Shown here: one piece after another, positions 7,678-16,486 of the stretch
Layout: the number at the start of each line of letters is the position of its first letter
Numbering within the stretch: position 1 is the stretch's first letter
Assembly: GCA_910585615.1 (NCBI GenBank)
Contig: CAJUFO010000016.1
Location: 1-64,000 of the forward strand
Origin: an uncultured Acetatifactor sp.
GTDB lineage: Bacteria; Bacillota; Clostridia; Lachnospirales; Lachnospiraceae
Direction of reading: 5' to 3'
DNA: 64,000 nt
Program-made: the position numbers and the translations under genes
Notes under the pieces: model-generated
The model's input: the letters and a program-made list of their open reading frames with translations, nothing else
Database searches by the model: none
What the model was told of the DNA's origin: nothing

Positions 7678-9039
7678 TCACTCCTCGCCCGCGATGGCCA
7701 GGTTCCGGATCAGCATCGAGGGGGAGCCGAATGTTCCCCGGACGAAATCCAGGTCTTTCCCCAGAACCTCCACACTTTTCAGCAAGTCGAAGAAGTTTCC
7801 GGATACGGTAAAATTCTTGACGGGAGCGGCTTTCGCGCCCTCCGCGATCAGGAATCCCCTGGCAGACAGGGAAAAGTCGCCGGTGACCGCGCTGGCACCC
7901 GCGTGCAGGCCTGTCAGCTCCGTCACATAGATGCCGTTGTCCGCCTTTCGCAGCAGGTCTTCCGGCACTTTCCCCGCTGTCTTCTCCCCGACCTCTCCAT
8001 CGGGCCGGATGTAAAAGGTAAAGGGGCTGACGCCAATGACAGAGGCATAGGAAGGCCTGCCCGCGTTTCCAGTGGACTTCACCCCCGCATTGGCCGCTGT
8101 CTTCAGGTTGTGCAGCAGCGTGGTGAGGACGCCGTCCTCCACTACATTTTTGGCGTAGGTGGCAACGCCCTCTCCGTCAAAGCTCCTCTTCATTACGCTG
8201 TTGTGATATGACGGGTCGTCCACGATGGTGATGAAGTCCGCGGCGATTTTTTCCCCTTCTTTTCCGTTCAGCAAAGACATTCCCTTCTGGGCCGCCTCCG
8301 CGGAGAAGACGGAAGCATATGTCATCAACAGCGTGGCCATGGTCTTGTTGGAGAATACCACCGTGTACTTTCCGCTGGGCACGCTGCCCGCGCCTATGGC
8401 GGCCACCGCGTCCTCCACCGCGTCCGCCGCGATGGCTTTGATATCAAAATCCTTCATGTCGCCTAACTTCATCTCAAAGCCGTCGTACATTTCCCCGCTG
8501 TCGGCTACCAGAGGCATGGCATAGCACATAGCGCTCTTCACCCTATCCTCCAGATCCAGGCCGTTGGAATTGTATAGGGCATACTTTTCCGCCTCATAGG
8601 CCATATAGGCCTGGGTGCCGTCCGTCACTCGCTGATCCGCCCGGTACAGCTCCTTTTGCAGAGCCAGCGCGGCATCCGTCAGCTCGCCGCCTGTGGGCTG
8701 GGTCATGCTGCTCTCTTCCGGTGCCGCGTACCGGTCTCCCTTTTCATGGATGAAGGCCTTCTCCTCGCTCTCGATGGAGCCCGCATTGTCCAGGGCCCTG
8801 AGCACCAGGGACTTGGCTTCCTCCTCCGTGCAGTTTTCCGTGGAGGCATAGCCCGCCTTCCCGTCCAGGACGCAGCGGAAGCACACTCCGGAGCTGTTCT
8901 GTGTGCTGTAGCCCTTTACCTCCTCCTGATAAATCTCCACGGAAGCAGACTCGCTCTCCGTATAATACAGCTCATAATCCGCAATCCTGTTTTCCCGGGC
9001 GTATCTAATCACGGCTTCCTTGAATTCCTGATATGTCAT
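7678..9039 (-). CDS. pmbA: TldE/PmbA subunit of the TldD-TldE metalloprotease
   Basis: 453 residues over the whole PmbA/TldE family. This is the non-catalytic partner that forms a heterodimer with TldD and processes peptides or unfolded proteins in the cytoplasm. Family-like features are the N-terminal substrate-handling part (ADYELYYTESESASVEIY), the later VEDGVLTTLLHNLKTA and SYASVIGVSP-type blocks, and GLHAGASAVTGDFSLSARGFLI near the C-terminus. It lacks the HExxxH zinc motif, as expected. GAGAGG stands before the ATG. It follows tldD by 61 bp on the same strand and is closed by a terminator. Confidence 0.9.
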   Translation of the reverse strand: MTYQEFKEAVIRYARENRIADYELYYTESESASVEIYQEEVKGYSTQNSSGVCFRCVLDGKAGYASTENCTEEEAKSLVLRALDNAGSIESEEKAFIHEKGDRYAAPEESSMTQPTGGELTDAALALQKELYRADQRVTDGTQAYMAYEAEKYALYNSNGLDLEDRVKSAMCYAMPLVADSGEMYDGFEMKLGDMKDFDIKAIAADAVEDAVAAIGAGSVPSGKYTVVFSNKTMATLLMTYASVFSAEAAQKGMSLLNGKEGEKIAADFITIVDDPSYHNSVMKRSFDGEGVATYAKNVVEDGVLTTLLHNLKTAANAGVKSTGNAGRPSYASVIGVSPFTFYIRPDGEVGEKTAGKVPEDLLRKADNGIYVTELTGLHAGASAVTGDFSLSARGFLIAEGAKAAPVKNFTVSGNFFDLLKSVEVLGKDLDFVRGTFGSPSMLIRNLAIAGEE

Positions 9040-9100
9040 CTTAACCTCTCATTCCGCCTGTCATCGGCACATATTCCTGCACAGTCAGTCCTGGAGCTCC

Positions 9101-10480
9101 CTAGCGTCCTCCCACTACAATGGAAGAGACTCTGATCAATGGCTGTCCTACATCTGTAGGAATGCTGCCGGAGGAAGCGCCGCACATGCCCTGGGCCCTG
9201 GCCACGTTCTTTCCCACCATATCGATATTCATCAGTATCTCAGAGCCTTTGCCGATAAGGCTGGCTCCCCGAACCGGTTCGCAGATCTCTCCGTTTCGGA
9301 TGACATAGCCCTCGTCCACGGAAAAGTTGAACTGGCCTGTCACAGGGTTCACGGAGCCGCCGCCCATGCTCTTTGCATAGAGACCGTATCCGATGGAAGC
9401 GATGATGTCCCTGTCCTCGTCCTCTCCCGCTGCTATGTAGGTGTTGGTCATGCGGGATGTGGGCTCAAACTGGTAGCTCTGGCGTCTAGAGTTTCCGGTG
9501 GACGCCATGCCCATCCTGCGTCCGTTCAGCTTATCGATCATATAGTTTTTCAGGATGCCGTTTTCAATGAGCACATTCCTCCGGGCCGGAGTCCCCTCGT
9601 CGTCGATATTGAAGGAACCCCAGGCATTGGGAATGGTGCCGTCGTCGATGGCCGTCACCTTCGCATTGGCAATCTGCTCTCCCAGCTTCCCGGCAAACTG
9701 GGACTGGCCCAGGGCTACGGAGCTTGCCTCCAGAGAATGCCCGCAGGCCTCGTGGAAAATCACGCCTCCGAATCCGTTCTCAATGGCTACAGGCATGGTG
9801 CCCGCTTTGATATAACCCGCGTGCAGCATGGTGACTGCCTGGCGGGAAGCCTCCCTGCCAAGAGCCTTGGGGTCATATTCCTCCAATAATTCCATCCCTT
9901 TCCGTGCGCCGTGGTTTACGGCGCCGTCCTGGTTCTCCCCATTCCCGCTGGCGATGGAAGAAACGATGACCCTGGTGCGGATCTGTCTGTCCTGGGCGAA
10001 GAGTCCCTCGCTGGTGGCGATGAGAATCTTGTGGTCCACCTCCAGGAAGGTGCCGCTGACCTGGCTGATTTCATCGCTGTAGTCCTTTGCCGCCAGACAG
10101 GCCTGGCGCAGATAGTCGATTTTTTCCGCGTTGCACACATCCCCGGGCACCACCCTCACTGGGTGGATGTTCCCGAACAGGCGCTCCCTCAGGACGATGT
10201 CCCGGACAAGGGGCATTCCCGTAAGGGCATCGGCCACCTTGGAGGCACAGCCTAGAATCGCCTCCGGCGCCAGGGAAGAGGCCGAACCCGACACGCAGCG
10301 GGTTCCCTTGAATATGCGGATGCCCACGCCGGAAATCACGGTATCCCCGATTTTGTCCGTCTTGCCGGAGATGATGTTGATGTTTTTGTTCAGGCTGTGC
10401 TCCGCGAACACCTCCGCGTAGTCAGCGCCGGTTGCCAGGGCCCGCCGCAGCGCTTCTTTTACCAGTTCTCTTAATAGCAT
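9101..10480 (-). CDS. tldD: TldD metalloprotease subunit
   Basis: 459 residues. The zinc motif HExxxH is present as FHEACGHSLEASS, and the family blocks GNSRRQSYQFEPTSRMTNTYI, SVNPVTGQFNFSVDEGYVI and ISVGGR-like C-terminus are intact. TldD-TldE is a conserved cytoplasmic protease, in some bacteria involved in maturing modified peptides. No RiPP precursor is seen here, so a housekeeping role is more likely. The ATG at 10480 is six bases behind AGGAGG; the earlier in-frame start at 10507 lacks one. It is followed by tldE and preceded by pnp, transcribed the same way. Confidence 0.93.
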   Translation of the reverse strand: MLLRELVKEALRRALATGADYAEVFAEHSLNKNINIISGKTDKIGDTVISGVGIRIFKGTRCVSGSASSLAPEAILGCASKVADALTGMPLVRDIVLRERLFGNIHPVRVVPGDVCNAEKIDYLRQACLAAKDYSDEISQVSGTFLEVDHKILIATSEGLFAQDRQIRTRVIVSSIASGNGENQDGAVNHGARKGMELLEEYDPKALGREASRQAVTMLHAGYIKAGTMPVAIENGFGGVIFHEACGHSLEASSVALGQSQFAGKLGEQIANAKVTAIDDGTIPNAWGSFNIDDEGTPARRNVLIENGILKNYMIDKLNGRRMGMASTGNSRRQSYQFEPTSRMTNTYIAAGEDEDRDIIASIGYGLYAKSMGGGSVNPVTGQFNFSVDEGYVIRNGEICEPVRGASLIGKGSEILMNIDMVGKNVARAQGMCGASSGSIPTDVGQPLIRVSSIVVGGR

Positions 10481-10547
10481 AAATAACCTCCTGTTCCAGT
10501 TCCGCATCCGTGGACTGTCTTTATACTGAATACTTACATATAATACA

Positions 10548-10571
10548 GGGAGACCGCTCTCACAGTCTCCC
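10548..10571 (-). terminator. Hairpin behind pnp, possible terminator
   Basis: GGGAGAC and GTCTCCC form a 7-bp stem with a ten-base loop, about 40 bases past the pnp stop codon. The following bases (TGTATTATAT) are only moderately T-rich, so termination may be partial. Confidence 0.45.
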
Positions 10572-10612
10572 TTCCTTATACCATTTTCATCGGCTGTTAT
10601 ACTACGAATCTG

Positions 10613-12715
10613 TCAGTTTTTCTTCACCTGCTGCGCCACATCCTTCATGGAGAAGCTGATTCTGCCCATTTTGTCCTTGCCAAGGCAGACTACCGTGACC
10701 ACATCCCCCAGGGTCAGCACATCCTCCACCCGGTTGATTCTCTCCCTTGCAATCTTGGAAATGTGCACCATCCCCTCCTTGCCGGGGGCGAACTCCAGGA
10801 ACGCGCCGAACTCCTTGATGCTGACCACCTTACCCTGGAAAATCTGGCCTGCCTCGAAGTCCATGACGATGGTCTTGACCATGTCCACGGCCTTGTCCAT
10901 CATTTCCTTGTCAGTGCCGCATACGGAGACATTGCCGTCATCGGTGATGTCGATCTTCACGCCTGTGCGGGCGATGATCTCATTGATGGTCTTTCCTCTC
11001 TGGCCCACCACATCCCCGATTTTCTCGGGATCGATCTGGATGGAGATAATCTTGGGCGCGTAAGGGCCTACCTCCGCCCTGGGCGCGGAGATGGCGGGCT
11101 TCATGCAGTTGTCCATGATGAAGAGCCTTGCCTCGCGGCATCTGGCGATAGCGCCCTCCACGATGGGCCTGGTCAGTCCGTGAATCTTGATGTCCATCTG
11201 GATGGCCGTGATGCCCTCGGTGGTGCCCGTGACCTTGAAGTCCATGTCCCCGAAGAAGTCCTCCAGGCCCTGGATGTCCGTCAACAGGACGAAGTCGTCG
11301 TCCGTGTCCCCAGTCACCAGGCCGCAGGAGATGCCTGCCACCATCTTCCTGATGGGCACGCCCGCAGCCATCAGGGACATGCAGGACGCACAGGTGGACG
11401 CCATGGAGGTGGATCCGTTGGACTCGAAGGTCTCGGACACCGTGCGGATGGCATAGGGGAACTCCTCCTCGCTGGGAAGCACGGGGATAAGCGCCCTCTC
11501 CGCCAATGCGCCATGGCCGATTTCACGCCGTCCAGGGCCTCTGGAAGGCTTGGTCTCGCCTACGGAGTAGGAGGGGAAGTTGTAATGGTGCATATATCTC
11601 TTGCTGACCTCGTTCTCGTCCAGGCCGTCAATCCTCTGGGCCTCGGACAGGGGAGCCAGGGTACATACGTTGCAAATCTGGGTCTGGCCTCTGGTGAACA
11701 TGGCGGAGCCATGCACCCGGGGGATGATGTCCACTTCCGCGGCAAGAGGACGGATCTGCGTGATTTCACGTCCGTCAGGCCGTTTGTGGTCTTTCAGGAT
11801 CATCTTGCGCACGGTCTTCTTCTCGTACTGATAGACCGCCTCGCCCAGGATGGCCAGCCACTCCTCGTTCTCCGCGAAAGCCTCCTCCAGCTTCTCGGTG
11901 ATGGCCCTGATATTCCCCTCCCTGGTCTGCTTGTCGTCGGTGAACACCGCTACCTCCATCTCCTGGGGAGGCACAATCTTCTTGATTTCCTCGAACATCT
12001 CCTGGGGGATGGCGCAGCTGGTGTATTCATGCTTCGGTTTGCCGCACTCGGCCACAATCTTGTCGATGAACGCGATGATGGTCTGGTTGATCTCATGGGC
12101 CTTGTAGATGGCCTCAATCATCCGCTCCTCCGGCACCTCATTGGCTCCGGCCTCGATCATGATGACCTTCTCCCTGGTGGAGGCCACGGTCAGGTTCAAA
12201 TCGCCCTTCTTCCACTCCTCCTGGGAAGGATTGACTACAAGTTCGCCATCCACCAGGCCCATCTGGGTCATGGCGCAGGGGCCGTCAAAGGGGATGTCCG
12301 AAATGCAGGTGGCGATGGCGGCTCCCAGCATGGCCACAATCTCGGGGCGGCATGCGGGATCCACGCTCATGACCATGTTGTTCAGGGTCACGTCATTGCG
12401 GTAATCCTTGGGGAACAGGGGACGCATGGGCCTGTCGATGACGCGGCTGGTGAGCACGGCGTTCTCGCTGGCCTTTCCCTCCCTCTTGTTGAAGCCGCCG
12501 GGAATCTTCCCCACGGCGTACATCTTCTCCTCGAACTCCACGCTTAAGGGGAAGAAATCGATTCCCTCCCTGGGCTTCTCGGACGCTGTGGCGGTGGACA
12601 ATACCACCGTGTCCCCATAGTGCATGAACGCGCATCCGTTGGCCTGCTTGCCCACGCGGTCGATGTCCACCTTCAGCGTGCGGCCTCCTAATTCCATTTC
12701 ATAGGTCTTGTACAT
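10613..12715 (-). CDS. pnp: Polyribonucleotide nucleotidyltransferase (PNPase)
   Basis: 700 residues, the usual length. PNPase degrades RNA 3' to 5' using phosphate and is a core part of Firmicutes mRNA decay. Two RNase PH domains are present (FFPLSVEFEEKMYAVGKIPGG..., and later HGSAMFTRGQTQ with GDMDFKVTGT), then a KH domain (IGDVVGQRGKTINEI) and an S1 domain (FQGKVVSIKEFGAFLEFAPGKEGMVHIS). The ATG at 12715 has GGAGG six bases upstream. It follows rpsO as in most bacteria, with a long foldable leader between (12788-12878) that may mediate control. Confidence 0.97.
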   Translation of the reverse strand: MYKTYEMELGGRTLKVDIDRVGKQANGCAFMHYGDTVVLSTATASEKPREGIDFFPLSVEFEEKMYAVGKIPGGFNKREGKASENAVLTSRVIDRPMRPLFPKDYRNDVTLNNMVMSVDPACRPEIVAMLGAAIATCISDIPFDGPCAMTQMGLVDGELVVNPSQEEWKKGDLNLTVASTREKVIMIEAGANEVPEERMIEAIYKAHEINQTIIAFIDKIVAECGKPKHEYTSCAIPQEMFEEIKKIVPPQEMEVAVFTDDKQTREGNIRAITEKLEEAFAENEEWLAILGEAVYQYEKKTVRKMILKDHKRPDGREITQIRPLAAEVDIIPRVHGSAMFTRGQTQICNVCTLAPLSEAQRIDGLDENEVSKRYMHHYNFPSYSVGETKPSRGPGRREIGHGALAERALIPVLPSEEEFPYAIRTVSETFESNGSTSMASTCASCMSLMAAGVPIRKMVAGISCGLVTGDTDDDFVLLTDIQGLEDFFGDMDFKVTGTTEGITAIQMDIKIHGLTRPIVEGAIARCREARLFIMDNCMKPAISAPRAEVGPYAPKIISIQIDPEKIGDVVGQRGKTINEIIARTGVKIDITDDGNVSVCGTDKEMMDKAVDMVKTIVMDFEAGQIFQGKVVSIKEFGAFLEFAPGKEGMVHISKIARERINRVEDVLTLGDVVTVVCLGKDKMGRISFSMKDVAQQVKKN

Positions 12716-12787
12716 ATTTTTCCTCCATTCCACCGTTCCTACGGCTGTTTATGGCGACAGGAGAGAATCCCCCCTGCCGCATGATAA

Positions 12788-12878
12788 GGAACAGAAGACA
12801 CCGAAACTACTGAAAAAAATATGCGGAACGCCCGAAGCCCATATCCTTTTCAGCGGTCTCGGAACTTTCTTCTGTTCC
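12788..12878 (-). promoter_or_regulatory. Long stem-loop in the pnp leader (possible RNase III/PNPase autoregulation site)
   Basis: On the minus strand GGAACAGAAGA pairs perfectly with TCTTCTGTTCC 80 bases on. Inside, CCGAGAC, CTGAAAA and ATATG find matching partners (GTTTCGG with a mismatch, TTTTCAG and CATAT), giving a nearly continuous ~35-bp helix of 91 nucleotides total. It ends about 70 bases before the pnp start codon. In E. coli a long pnp leader helix is cut by RNase III and then attacked by PNPase; the same logic here is inference. Confidence 0.6.
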
Positions 12879-12950
12879 CTGTTGCTCTATAGCTTCATTC
12901 AAAAGCTTCCTTCAAAAGCTCCATCCAGAATCAGGAACAATCCAAGAATA

Positions 12951-12986
12951 AGCAGACCTGAGCCGTTTTTCCGCCTCAAGTCTGCT
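12951..12986 (-). terminator. Hairpin between rpsO and pnp (terminator or processing site)
   Basis: AGCAGACTTGAG pairs with CTCAGGTCTGCT across a GCGGAAAAACGG loop, a 12-bp stem with one mismatch, starting 16 bases behind the rpsO stop. The tail TATTCTTGG is only partly T-rich, so it probably terminates in part and protects the rpsO 3' end while letting pnp be transcribed. Confidence 0.6.
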
Positions 12987-13001
12987 TTCTCTATGATTGC
13001 C

Positions 13002-13268
13002 TTATTTTCTTAAGCCGAGCCTCTCAATCAGAGCACGATATCTCTCGATATCCTTCTTCTTCAGGTACTCCAGCAGACCGCGCCTCTGGCCTACCATCTT
13101 CAGCATGCCGCGGCGGGAGTGGTGATCCTTGGGGTTCACTTTCAGATGCTCTGTGAGCTCCTGAATCCTTGCGGTCAGCACCGCCACCTGAACCTCGGGC
13201 GAACCTGTGTCGCCGGGCGTCCTTGCGTACTCATTCATGATTGCTGTCTTTTTTTCCTTAGAAATCAT
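13002..13268 (-). CDS. rpsO: 30S ribosomal protein S15
   Basis: 88 residues, the standard length of S15, which binds 16S rRNA helix 22 and nucleates the 30S platform. The family signature is complete: GDTGSPEVQVAVLTARIQEL, LKVNPKDHHSRRG and VGQRRGLLEYLKKKD. The ATG at 13268 is behind AGGAGG. It has its own promoter at 13382-13410 and is followed by the hairpin at 12951-12986 and then pnp. Confidence 0.98.
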   Translation of the reverse strand: MISKEKKTAIMNEYARTPGDTGSPEVQVAVLTARIQELTEHLKVNPKDHHSRRGMLKMVGQRRGLLEYLKKKDIERYRALIERLGLRK

Positions 13269-13381
13269 TTCTCTCTTTCCTCCTGGCATTATAATCGCCT
13301 GACACTAAGACCGGGTCGGAGCGTCCCGTATCCGAGCATCGGCTGTGACGGACAGTCTCTGTCTCGTCTTCCACATCCGTT

Positions 13382-13410
13382 ATCATAGCATATCCCTAAA
13401 GGATTGTAAA
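13382..13410 (-). promoter_or_regulatory. Sigma-A promoter of rpsO-pnp and structured leader
   Basis: TTTACA (13405-13410), 17-bp spacer, TATGAT (13382-13387) on the minus strand. The resulting rpsO leader of about 105 bases contains several complementary GC-rich stretches (for example GACAG with CTGTC, and CGGATACGGG/CGCTCCG). S15 commonly represses its own mRNA through such leaders; that is inferred here. Confidence 0.7.
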
Positions 13411-13427
13411 GCGGTATTTCGAATTCT

Positions 13428-13549
13428 TACACACTTCCCGTCATGCCGCCTGCGGCATCAGTGCCATTCTTAACGGCACAAATAATCCGTGTGTAAAGCT
13501 TGAAATTACTTAGCGAGGTACTTTCGAGCTTAGTGATTTCCTTCACACA
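13428..13549. repeat. Paired palindromic elements between the NlpC gene and rpsO
   Basis: About 13489-13548 is an imperfect ~60-bp palindrome with ends TGTGTAAAG and CTTCACACA and inner arms GAAATTACTTAGC / GCTTAGTGATTTC. Next to it, 13428-13497 is bounded by TTACACAC and GTGTGTAA and holds two small hairpins (ATGCCGC/GCGGCAT and GTGCC/GGCAC). The two share the GTGTAA arm. It begins right behind the NlpC stop codon but lacks a T-run. A mobile repeat or a processing structure is possible; I cannot place it in a known family. Confidence 0.5.
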
Positions 13550-14587
13550 TTAATCCTGAAGAACCCTGACGTATTTCACCGGGGTGCGGTAGTTGTAGTT
13601 GCTTATCTTTATGCCTGTCCGCTCTGTGCTGGCATGTATCACCTGGCCGCCTCCGATGTAGATTGCCACATGGTTGATGTAGCCGCCCTTCCCATAGAAA
13701 ATCAGGTCGCCGGGCAGCAGCTGATCGGCGGAGATCGACGTCCCCACAGTGGCCTGAGCTGCTGCCACACGGGGCATGGAAATGCCGTACTTCGCGAATA
13801 TGCTCAGCACGAAACCGGAGCAGTCAGCGCCGTTGGTCAGGCTGGTGCCTCCCCACACGTAGGGGTTCCCCAGGAACTGCTTGGCATACTCTGTCAAATC
13901 CACCCGCACGTCCGAAACGCCCGCGCCGTAGAGCAGCTCCGTCATGGTGATGGCGGTATCCAGCTTCGTCACCACGTCCACATACTCCGCGGACACATAC
14001 ACCTCATCGCTGTCCACGGCAACCTTCACCCAGCCGTCTATGGTCTCCAGGTAATCCAGCTCTTCGCCCTGCCTGATCTGCGTCACCACGGGGCTCTCCG
14101 TGTTCGGGCTCTCCCGGACGTTCAGGCCGTCCGTATTGGCCACAGCCACCGTGCGGACGAGGTCATTGGCCATGAGCTTGGCGTCCGGGCCGGTGAGCAG
14201 ATAGTCCAGGCTCACATACCCTTCCACCTCGCCGGACTGGATATGGGCCCAGCCGTCCGCAGTGTCCAGCACCTCGCAGGCAGCGCCTCTCGGCATCTTC
14301 CCCACAAGCTTCCCGTCCAGGGAAGGCACCGCCCGTACATTAAGAAGCTCGTCCGATATGTTGGAGATGCCGATATTGGTATACCCGTATGAAGCACCCT
14401 GGGCCTGGGCCGCAAGCTCGATATATTCCTCCGTGGACAGATTCGTCTCCAGAACGGATGTCACACCGGCCGACTGCAACACATTCCCTGTATCCTCCAC
14501 GGCAAACGCTGTCAGAGGCTGCAATGCCATACAGAGCATCAGGCCGGCGGAAGCTGCGTAAATCTTTCTGTTCTTCAAATATCTCAT
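13550..14587 (-). CDS. Secreted SH3-domain NlpC/P60 cell-wall hydrolase
   Basis: 345 residues. A Sec signal peptide (KNRKIYAASAGLMLCMALQPLTAFA split as basic, hydrophobic and small-residue parts) is followed by two bacterial SH3 domains (around residues 60-115 and 130-200) that bind peptidoglycan. A C-terminal NlpC/P60 peptidase has Cys in GADCSGFV, His in INHVAIYIG and a third polar residue in HAST. It should cut peptide stems of peptidoglycan outside the cell. ATG at 14587 is eight bases behind AGGAG. The promoter is a perfect consensus, and a WalR-like box lies just downstream of it, which fits the known control of such hydrolases. Confidence 0.92.
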   Translation of the reverse strand: MRYLKNRKIYAASAGLMLCMALQPLTAFAVEDTGNVLQSAGVTSVLETNLSTEEYIELAAQAQGASYGYTNIGISNISDELLNVRAVPSLDGKLVGKMPRGAACEVLDTADGWAHIQSGEVEGYVSLDYLLTGPDAKLMANDLVRTVAVANTDGLNVRESPNTESPVVTQIRQGEELDYLETIDGWVKVAVDSDEVYVSAEYVDVVTKLDTAITMTELLYGAGVSDVRVDLTEYAKQFLGNPYVWGGTSLTNGADCSGFVLSIFAKYGISMPRVAAAQATVGTSISADQLLPGDLIFYGKGGYINHVAIYIGGGQVIHASTERTGIKISNYNYRTPVKYVRVLQD

Positions 14588-14633
14588 GTATATCACTCCT
14601 ATATTTAAGTTTTATTAAATGTTTGACAAAATT

Positions 14634-14650
14634 ATTACGAATTTGTTACA
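14634..14650 (-). promoter_or_regulatory. WalR-like box in the hydrolase leader
   Basis: On the minus strand TGTAAC, five bases, CGTAAT: one mismatch from the WalR (YycF) consensus of two TGTWA-type hexamers spaced by five. It lies downstream of the -10 element, a position that in known WalR targets goes with repression. No walRK genes are in the window, so this is a prediction. Confidence 0.4.
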
Positions 14651-14661
14651 TCTAATAAGAG

Positions 14662-14690
14662 ATTATACATGCACATCATCCATCTGTCAA
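14662..14690 (-). promoter_or_regulatory. Consensus sigma-A promoter of the NlpC/P60 gene
   Basis: TTGACA (14685-14690), exactly 17 bp, TATAAT (14662-14667) on the minus strand; both hexamers are perfect. Confidence 0.9.
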
Positions 14691-14743
14691 CCGTTTCCCT
14701 GTATTTTTTCAAAATTCCTTCCCCCCGGGCGCTCTCCCTCGGT

Positions 14744-16387
14744 TCACGCATCCTCCACGTCCCGCTCCGCCGCGATGACGGCAAAGGCGATGTTGGTGGC
14801 GTGATCGGCCACCCTCTCAAGCCCCGAGGCGATGTCGGAGAACATCATCCCGGCCTCCGGCGTGCATTCTCCCCTGGTCAGGCGCTCCACATGTGCCTGC
14901 TGCATAGCCTTCTCCTTACGGTCCACGCTGTCCTCCAGGGCTATGACCTCCTGCATATGGCTCTCGTCGCTCCTGGCGAACATGTCGATGGAATACCGAA
15001 TCAGCTTGATGACCATGTCCAGCAGCTCTCCCAGCTCCACCTGGGCCTCCCTGCTGATGGCGATACCCGTCTCCTTTCGATGTCTGGCCGCGTCCGCCAC
15101 GTTCTCCGCATGATCCCCGATTCTCTCGATGTCGTTCACCACATGGAAGATGGCGCCCAGGCTCTTCAAATCCTCTATGGGCAGAGTGGTCTGGTTGATC
15201 TTCACCAGGTAGTCCGTGATGGCATGGTTCAGAAAGTTGATGTTCTTCTCTACCTCATAGACCTCTTTGATATCCTCCTCGTCCAGCGTGATCAGGGCGT
15301 TCATGGCCCGGGTCAGGTTCTCGCTGGCCAGGGATGCCATGCGGTCAAGCTCCTTGATGACCTCGACCACGGCTGTGGCAGGATTGAAGACGACCTTGTC
15401 TCCTATATATTTGAGCTGGTAGTTCTCCCTGTAATTGACCTTCCTGTCCTCGCCGGGCACGCACAGGCAAGACAGCTTTACGATCCATTTCGAGAACGGG
15501 AACAGGATGATGACTTGGAAAATCTTGATCAGTGTATGGGCGTTCGCCACGAAGCGCCCGTTGTCCGAGGATACAGCCCATATCAGCTTCATCACGGCCT
15601 CCTCGGCGGCGAACAGGATGACATAGAGAATCACCGTGCCGATCACATTGAACCAGAAATGAATCAGCGCGGCCCGCTTAGCGTCTTTTTTGCCCGAGAG
15701 GGATGCCAGCAGCGCGGTGGTGCAGGCCCCGATGTTGCATCCCAGGATGATGTAGAGCGCGATGGAGAGGGACAGGAGGTCCTGATTGGCCAAAAGCAGC
15801 ACGATGCTGACAGTCACAGAGGAGCTCTGGATGACGGTGGTGAGGAGCAGCCCCACCAGCGTGGCCATGAGTGGATTGTGCAGCGACCCGATCATGTTCA
15901 CTATCTGCGGCTCCTCCCTCATGCCCGCCATGGAGCTGGACATGGTGCTCAGCCCCAGGAACAGGATGCCGAAGCCTATGATGATGTCCGCAAACTTCTT
16001 CACCTTCTCATGCTTGCAGAACATGGCCACCAATACGCCCGCCAGCAGAAAGACGGGGGCATAGGCGGAAAGGTTGAAGGAAACCAGTTGGGACGTGACT
16101 GTGGTGCCGATGTTGGCACCGAAGATGACTCCAGCCGCCTGATAGAGATTCATCAGTCCGGCGTTGACGAAGCTGACCACCATGGCCGTACAGGCCGATG
16201 ATGACTGGATGATGGCGGTGAACACCACGCCCACCACCATGCCCGAGAAGCGGTTGGTGGTAAAGATCTCAAGGATGCGCCTGAGCTTGGCGCCGGCCAC
16301 CTTTTCTATGGAATCGCTCATCACGCGCATTCCGAACAGAAAAAGCCCCAGGCCGCCTGCCATTGACAAAATGATATTTGCGTTCAT
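14744..16387 (-). CDS. Na/phosphate cotransporter family protein with PhoU domain
   Basis: 547 residues. The membrane half (about residues 1-310) has the two inverted repeats of the Na/Pi-II family, each with a QSSS motif (VVFTAIIQSSSACTAM and LLLTTVIQSSSVTVSI). The cytoplasmic half (about 340-547) is PhoU-like with three-helix repeats (DIERIGDHAENVADAARHRK and LERVADHATNIAF). It should move phosphate with sodium across the membrane, with the PhoU part sensing or regulating. ATG at 16387 follows GGGAG by eight bases. It sits alone between ribF and the hydrolase, with a weak extended -10 (TGTTATAGT) upstream. Confidence 0.9.
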   Translation of the reverse strand: MNANIILSMAGGLGLFLFGMRVMSDSIEKVAGAKLRRILEIFTTNRFSGMVVGVVFTAIIQSSSACTAMVVSFVNAGLMNLYQAAGVIFGANIGTTVTSQLVSFNLSAYAPVFLLAGVLVAMFCKHEKVKKFADIIIGFGILFLGLSTMSSSMAGMREEPQIVNMIGSLHNPLMATLVGLLLTTVIQSSSVTVSIVLLLANQDLLSLSIALYIILGCNIGACTTALLASLSGKKDAKRAALIHFWFNVIGTVILYVILFAAEEAVMKLIWAVSSDNGRFVANAHTLIKIFQVIILFPFSKWIVKLSCLCVPGEDRKVNYRENYQLKYIGDKVVFNPATAVVEVIKELDRMASLASENLTRAMNALITLDEEDIKEVYEVEKNINFLNHAITDYLVKINQTTLPIEDLKSLGAIFHVVNDIERIGDHAENVADAARHRKETGIAISREAQVELGELLDMVIKLIRYSIDMFARSDESHMQEVIALEDSVDRKEKAMQQAHVERLTRGECTPEAGMMFSDIASGLERVADHATNIAFAVIAAERDVEDA

Positions 16388-16486
16388 CTGATTTTCTCCC
16401 GAATCGTTTTTATCTGTCACACTATAACACACACTTCTTAATTTTACGGGAAAAAACAGGAAGTTACAATATATTTCTGCAATATT

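Noticed and set aside
7678..10480. TldD/TldE as part of a RiPP (modified peptide) cluster
   Set aside because: No precursor peptide, modification enzyme or exporter is found near; the pair is common as a housekeeping protease.
10763..12547. Long plus-strand open frame of 594 codons
   Set aside because: It lies wholly antisense to pnp and reflects GC-rich codon structure; the same holds for long plus-strand frames over the Na/Pi cotransporter, nusA-rimP and the mannosidase.
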